A DNA stretch of 39,039 nucleotides, taken from assembly GCA_025464895.1 (NCBI GenBank), contig JAODMG010000005.1, forward strand, positions 1 to 39,039, in the 5' to 3' direction. Position 1 is the stretch's first letter. Each line of letters opens with the position of its first letter. The DNA is from Microbacteriaceae bacterium (GTDB lineage: Bacteria; Actinomycetota; Actinomycetes; Actinomycetales; Microbacteriaceae). The translations under genes and the position numbers were made by a program. Shown one piece after another: positions 35,879 to 39,039 of this stretch. The notes beneath the pieces were generated by a model. The model saw only the letters and a program-made list of their open reading frames with translations, did not search any database and was not told the origin of the DNA.

Positions 35879-38800
35879 TTAGAACCCGCCGTATACCTGC
35901 AGCCCGTAGATGCTGCCGCCATTCCCGTTGGAGTTGGTGATGGTGAGGCGCACATAACGGGCGTCGACAGGCTGCGGCAGGAACGAGTAGTTCGTGCGAT
36001 CGGTCGTTCTGCTCGCCGTGTGGTTGTCGAGCGATGACCAGGTGACCCCGTCGGTCGAGTACTCGAGCAGGTACTCGTATCCAGAGGGCAGCTCGAACGT
36101 GGTGACCACACTGTTGATGCTGGTCACCGCGCCCAGGTCCACCTGGATCCACGATGGGTCGGAGAGTCCGAGACCTTGCGCCCAACGGGTGGTCAGGTCG
36201 CCATCCACGGCCAGGTTCGGCGTGTTCGGGTCGGAGTACGAGGAGACCGCGACGGACTTACCTTTGGCGAGGTCGGTGTCCGCGGGCATCGTGACCACCG
36301 AGGCAGGGCTCGCCGGAGACTCGTTGAGCACGGCATCCCGCGCCACCACCGTGTAGCTGTGCGTCGACCCGGGAGTGAGTCCGCTCAGGCGCACGCTCGT
36401 GCTCTCGGTGAGCGCCACCCTGGTGGTGCCGTCGTACAGGGCGTACCCGGCGACGCCGACGTTGTCGGTGGACGCCGGCCAGCTGACGTTCACGAGACTC
36501 GGCAGGAGCACGTCCACCGTCGGCTTCGCCGGGGTCGACGGTGCCTGGGTGTCTGTGCTCGCCGCCGCCGGCTTGCCGTAGACCTGGAGCTCGTAGATGC
36601 TGCCACCGTTGCCGCTGGTGCCGGTGATGGTTAGCCGGACGAAGCGGCCGGTGACGGGCGCGGACGGCACCGAGTAGTTCGCTGCCTCAGTGGTGTTGGT
36701 GCCGGTGTGGTCTTCCACGGTCGTCCAGTGGATTTCGTCCGTGGAGGCTTCCAGCTTGTACTTGTACCCGCTCGACTTCTCGAACGTGGTGATCGCTCCG
36801 GTTAGGTCGTAGGCCTTGCCGAGGTCGACCTGGACCCATGATGGGTCGGGCAGGCCGAGGCCCTGCGCCCAGCGGGTCGAAAGGTCGCCGTCAACCGCGT
36901 TCTTCGGGTAGTTCGTTTCCGAGTCCGACGATGCGGTGACCGGCTGGTTCAGGGCGAGATCGGTTCCGGATGGCGTGGTCACCGTGAGCGCCGGGCTTGC
37001 CGTCGACTCGTTGCCGGCAGCATCCCGCGCCGTCACCGTGAAGGTGTACGCGGTGTTGGCGGTCAGGCCGGTCACCCGCACGCTCGGGTCCTTGCTCGCG
37101 CTCACCAGAGTGCCGTTGGCGAATACCGAGTATCCGGTAACGCCGACATTGTCGGTGGACTCCGGCCAAGAGAGGTCAGCCACGGTCGGGAAGCTCATCG
37201 TCGCCGCTACCGGCTGACCCGGCGTCGACGGGGCGACAGTGTCGCTTGGCGTCGGGTTCGGGTCGAGGTGCTGGTACGCGGGCTGAAGCCCCGCATTCTT
37301 CACGATGCTGGCCGGCAGCTGGTCGCAGCCCGCCACGGTCGTGTTGTTCCCGATGGTGTCGTTGATGCTGTTGGCCTGGGTTGCGTAGTTCGGGTTGGTC
37401 GTGTAATTGCTGTCAGCGACGTTGTTCATGCCGTGGTTCATCAGCAGCCACTGGTACGAGATGTTGCAGAACGCGTTCTGGGTGAGGTGCCAGTAACGGC
37501 TGCCCTCATCCTGGTAGATCGCGCCGTATGCCGGCGTCGGGATATTGGTGATGAGATTGCCCGAGATCACGCTGTTCGGGCTGGCACTGAGCGTGTAGAT
37601 CGCACCGCCGTCGGCCTGCAGCTTCATGATGTCGCTGATGGCGTTGTCGGTCACGACGGTGTTCGTGTTCGGTGTTGGGGTGGTGTAGATCGGAACGCCG
37701 GAGTTGCCCGGGTAGTTGGTGTCGCCGCCCTGATCGGTCAGCCCCCAACCCCAGCCCACCGAGATTCCGCTATATGGCAGGTTGTAGACCTTGTTGTGTT
37801 CGATGGTCGTGTGGTCGGTGTAGGTCGTGAGGATACCGACCGAGCCGGTGTAGATATCCGCGACGTTGGTGACGACGTTGTTACTGACCAACGTGTCCTT
37901 GGTCACCGAGCGCAGATCGGTGGGGTGGTGGTCGATCACGTCGCTTCCACCGACCTGGATCCCGGTGGCGGCGATGTCGGTGAAGACGTTGCCGACGATA
38001 TTCGTACCCTGGCTGCCGGTGTTGAGGTTCAGGCCGACTGCGCCGAGGTTGGTGAAACGGTTATCGCTGAACGAGACGTTGTGGCCGTATGTCACATTCA
38101 CCGCGCCGGGGGTCTTCTGCCAGTTCAGGCGGGTGGAGTCGAAGGTGGGGTTGTTGCCAACCATGCGGAAGCCGGCCTGACCCTCGATCACGCCGTCCGA
38201 GGAGCTGGGAGCGAGCCAGGTGGAGTACGAGAATGTGATGCCTTGGAACGACACGTTGCTCACCGGGTTGTCGATGGTGCCGTTGAGGTCGACCAGGTCT
38301 TGCACCTGGGGAACGGTAACCGTCGCTGTCGCGAGGTTCTGTCCGGCCTTGGGCATGTAGTAGAGGTCTCCGGTGGACTGGTCGAGGTACCACTCACCGG
38401 GCGTGTCCAGGAGTTCGTAGGCATTCTCGATCCAGATGGGATTCTGGATCTCCTCGCCCTGGTGCAGGTTCGCATTGTTCCAGCACGGCTGCTGGATGGT
38501 CATGGTGTTGCCGACGATCGAGTCGACCGGACAGCGGTCGAGCATCCAGCCCCAACGGCTCACGACCTCGATGTTCTTCTGGTTCTTGTATGCCGCGAGG
38601 CTGCTGTCGGTGATCATGTACCCGGTCGCGGTCTTCGAGAAGCCGGCGGGGTAGTTGCCACTGCGTGCGCGCGTCTCCAACTCACCATTTACGTAGAGCT
38701 GACGGGTGTCCAGGTTGCCGATGTTCGTCTTGTAGATGCCCTTTGAGGCATCCGAGAGCGTCCAGCCCGTGACCGACTTGCCGCCGCTGATCACCGGATG

Positions 38801-39039
38801 CGCGCCCGGCGCGGCCTGGTAAGTGATGATGTGGCCGTTCTGGCCGGAGTCCTCGCTGGTCAGCGCGAAGGTGCTGGTCACGGTGTACGTGCCGTCGGCG
38901 AGTATCACGTTGATGTCGCTCTGCGCGTGCTGGCTGATCTTGCGTACGGCATCGCGTGCCGCCGTGAGCGAGCGGAACGGATGCGTCGCGGTGCCGAGTT
39001 GCACGCCGCTGCCAGACGGGGCGACGTAGACCGAAATCG
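35879..39039 (-). CDS. Large beta-helix protein with FN3 and discoidin (F5/8 type C) domains; N-terminus truncated by window edge
   Basis: Frame stays open to the right edge (ISVYVAPSGSGVQLGTATHPFRSLTAARDAVRKI...), repeated right-handed beta-helix rungs, two FN3-like and two F5/8C-like modules ending GGSIYGLQVYGGF. Confidence 0.9.
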   Translation of the reverse strand, partial: ISVYVAPSGSGVQLGTATHPFRSLTAARDAVRKISQHAQSDINVILADGTYTVTSTFALTSEDSGQNGHIITYQAAPGAHPVISGGKSVTGWTLSDASKGIYKTNIGNLDTRQLYVNGELETRARSGNYPAGFSKTATGYMITDSSLAAYKNQKNIEVVSRWGWMLDRCPVDSIVGNTMTIQQPCWNNANLHQGEEIQNPIWIENAYELLDTPGEWYLDQSTGDLYYMPKAGQNLATATVTVPQVQDLVDLNGTIDNPVSNVSFQGITFSYSTWLAPSSSDGVIEGQAGFRMVGNNPTFDSTRLNWQKTPGAVNVTYGHNVSFSDNRFTNLGAVGLNLNTGSQGTNIVGNVFTDIAATGIQVGGSDVIDHHPTDLRSVTKDTLVSNNVVTNVADIYTGSVGILTTYTDHTTIEHNKVYNLPYSGISVGWGWGLTDQGGDTNYPGNSGVPIYTTPTPNTNTVVTDNAISDIMKLQADGGAIYTLSASPNSVISGNLITNIPTPAYGAIYQDEGSRYWHLTQNAFCNISYQWLLMNHGMNNVADSNYTTNPNYATQANSINDTIGNNTTVAGCDQLPASIVKNAGLQPAYQHLDPNPTPSDTVAPSTPGQPVAATMSFPTVADLSWPESTDNVGVTGYSVFANGTLVSASKDPSVRVTGLTANTAYTFTVTARDAAGNESTASPALTVTTPSGTDLALNQPVTASSDSETNYPKNAVDGDLSTRWAQGLGLPDPSWVQVDLGKAYDLTGAITTFEKSSGYKYKLEASTDEIHWTTVEDHTGTNTTEAANYSVPSAPVTGRFVRLTITGTSGNGGSIYELQVYGKPAAASTDTQAPSTPAKPTVDVLLPSLVNVSWPASTDNVGVAGYALYDGTTRVALTESTSVRLSGLTPGSTHSYTVVARDAVLNESPASPASVVTMPADTDLAKGKSVAVSSYSDPNTPNLAVDGDLTTRWAQGLGLSDPSWIQVDLGAVTSINSVVTTFELPSGYEYLLEYSTDGVTWSSLDNHTASRTTDRTNYSFLPQPVDARYVRLTITNSNGNGGSIYGLQVYGGF

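Noticed and set aside
37268-38746. 492-aa plus-strand ORF
   Set aside because: Antisense to the beta-helix gene, whose minus-strand reading has clear domain motifs; the plus reading is a Val/Asp/Arg-rich shadow ORF.
1-39039. CRISPR arrays, tRNA/rRNA genes, insertion sequences, prophage
   Set aside because: No regularly spaced repeats, no cloverleaf or rRNA sequence recognised, and no transposase or integrase motifs in the translations. This was judged by eye only.

Overview
High-GC actinobacterial chromosomal DNA (Microbacteriaceae-like by overall gene content; inference). It is densely coding on both strands. Left to right: (1) an imuA'-imuB-dnaE2 SOS mutagenesis cassette on the minus strand, with dnaE2 running off the left edge and a perfect palindromic SOS box in front; (2) GtrA and polyprenol-phosphate mannosyltransferase-type genes, an OmpR-type two-component pair, and uppP; (3) a HAD phosphatase-like gene, an acetylxylan esterase family gene and a MarP-like CvpA/serine protease; (4) a DosR/DevR-like dormancy module (PNPOx-like protein, flavodoxin, GAF histidine kinase, NarL-type regulator, universal stress protein), with three matching DosR-box-like motifs found by eye; (5) a VOC protein and an alpha/beta hydrolase; (6) a LacI regulator followed by two different sugar-type ABC transporter operons, each carrying a cyclase-family hydrolase and one also an amidase. 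These operons share a LacI-type operator (TGAAAACGATTTCA), and the first permease has an in-frame amber codon; (7) a cupin, an FBP zinc-finger protein, a GT39-like glycosyltransferase, a lipoprotein, and a large beta-helix/FN3/discoidin protein running off the right edge. The best candidate for an undescribed system is the LacI-controlled dual-transporter/cyclase/amidase region (19621-30977). The small DosR-like regulon is second. No rRNA, tRNA, CRISPR array or transposase was recognised by eye. All family calls come from reading translated motifs; no database search was run.
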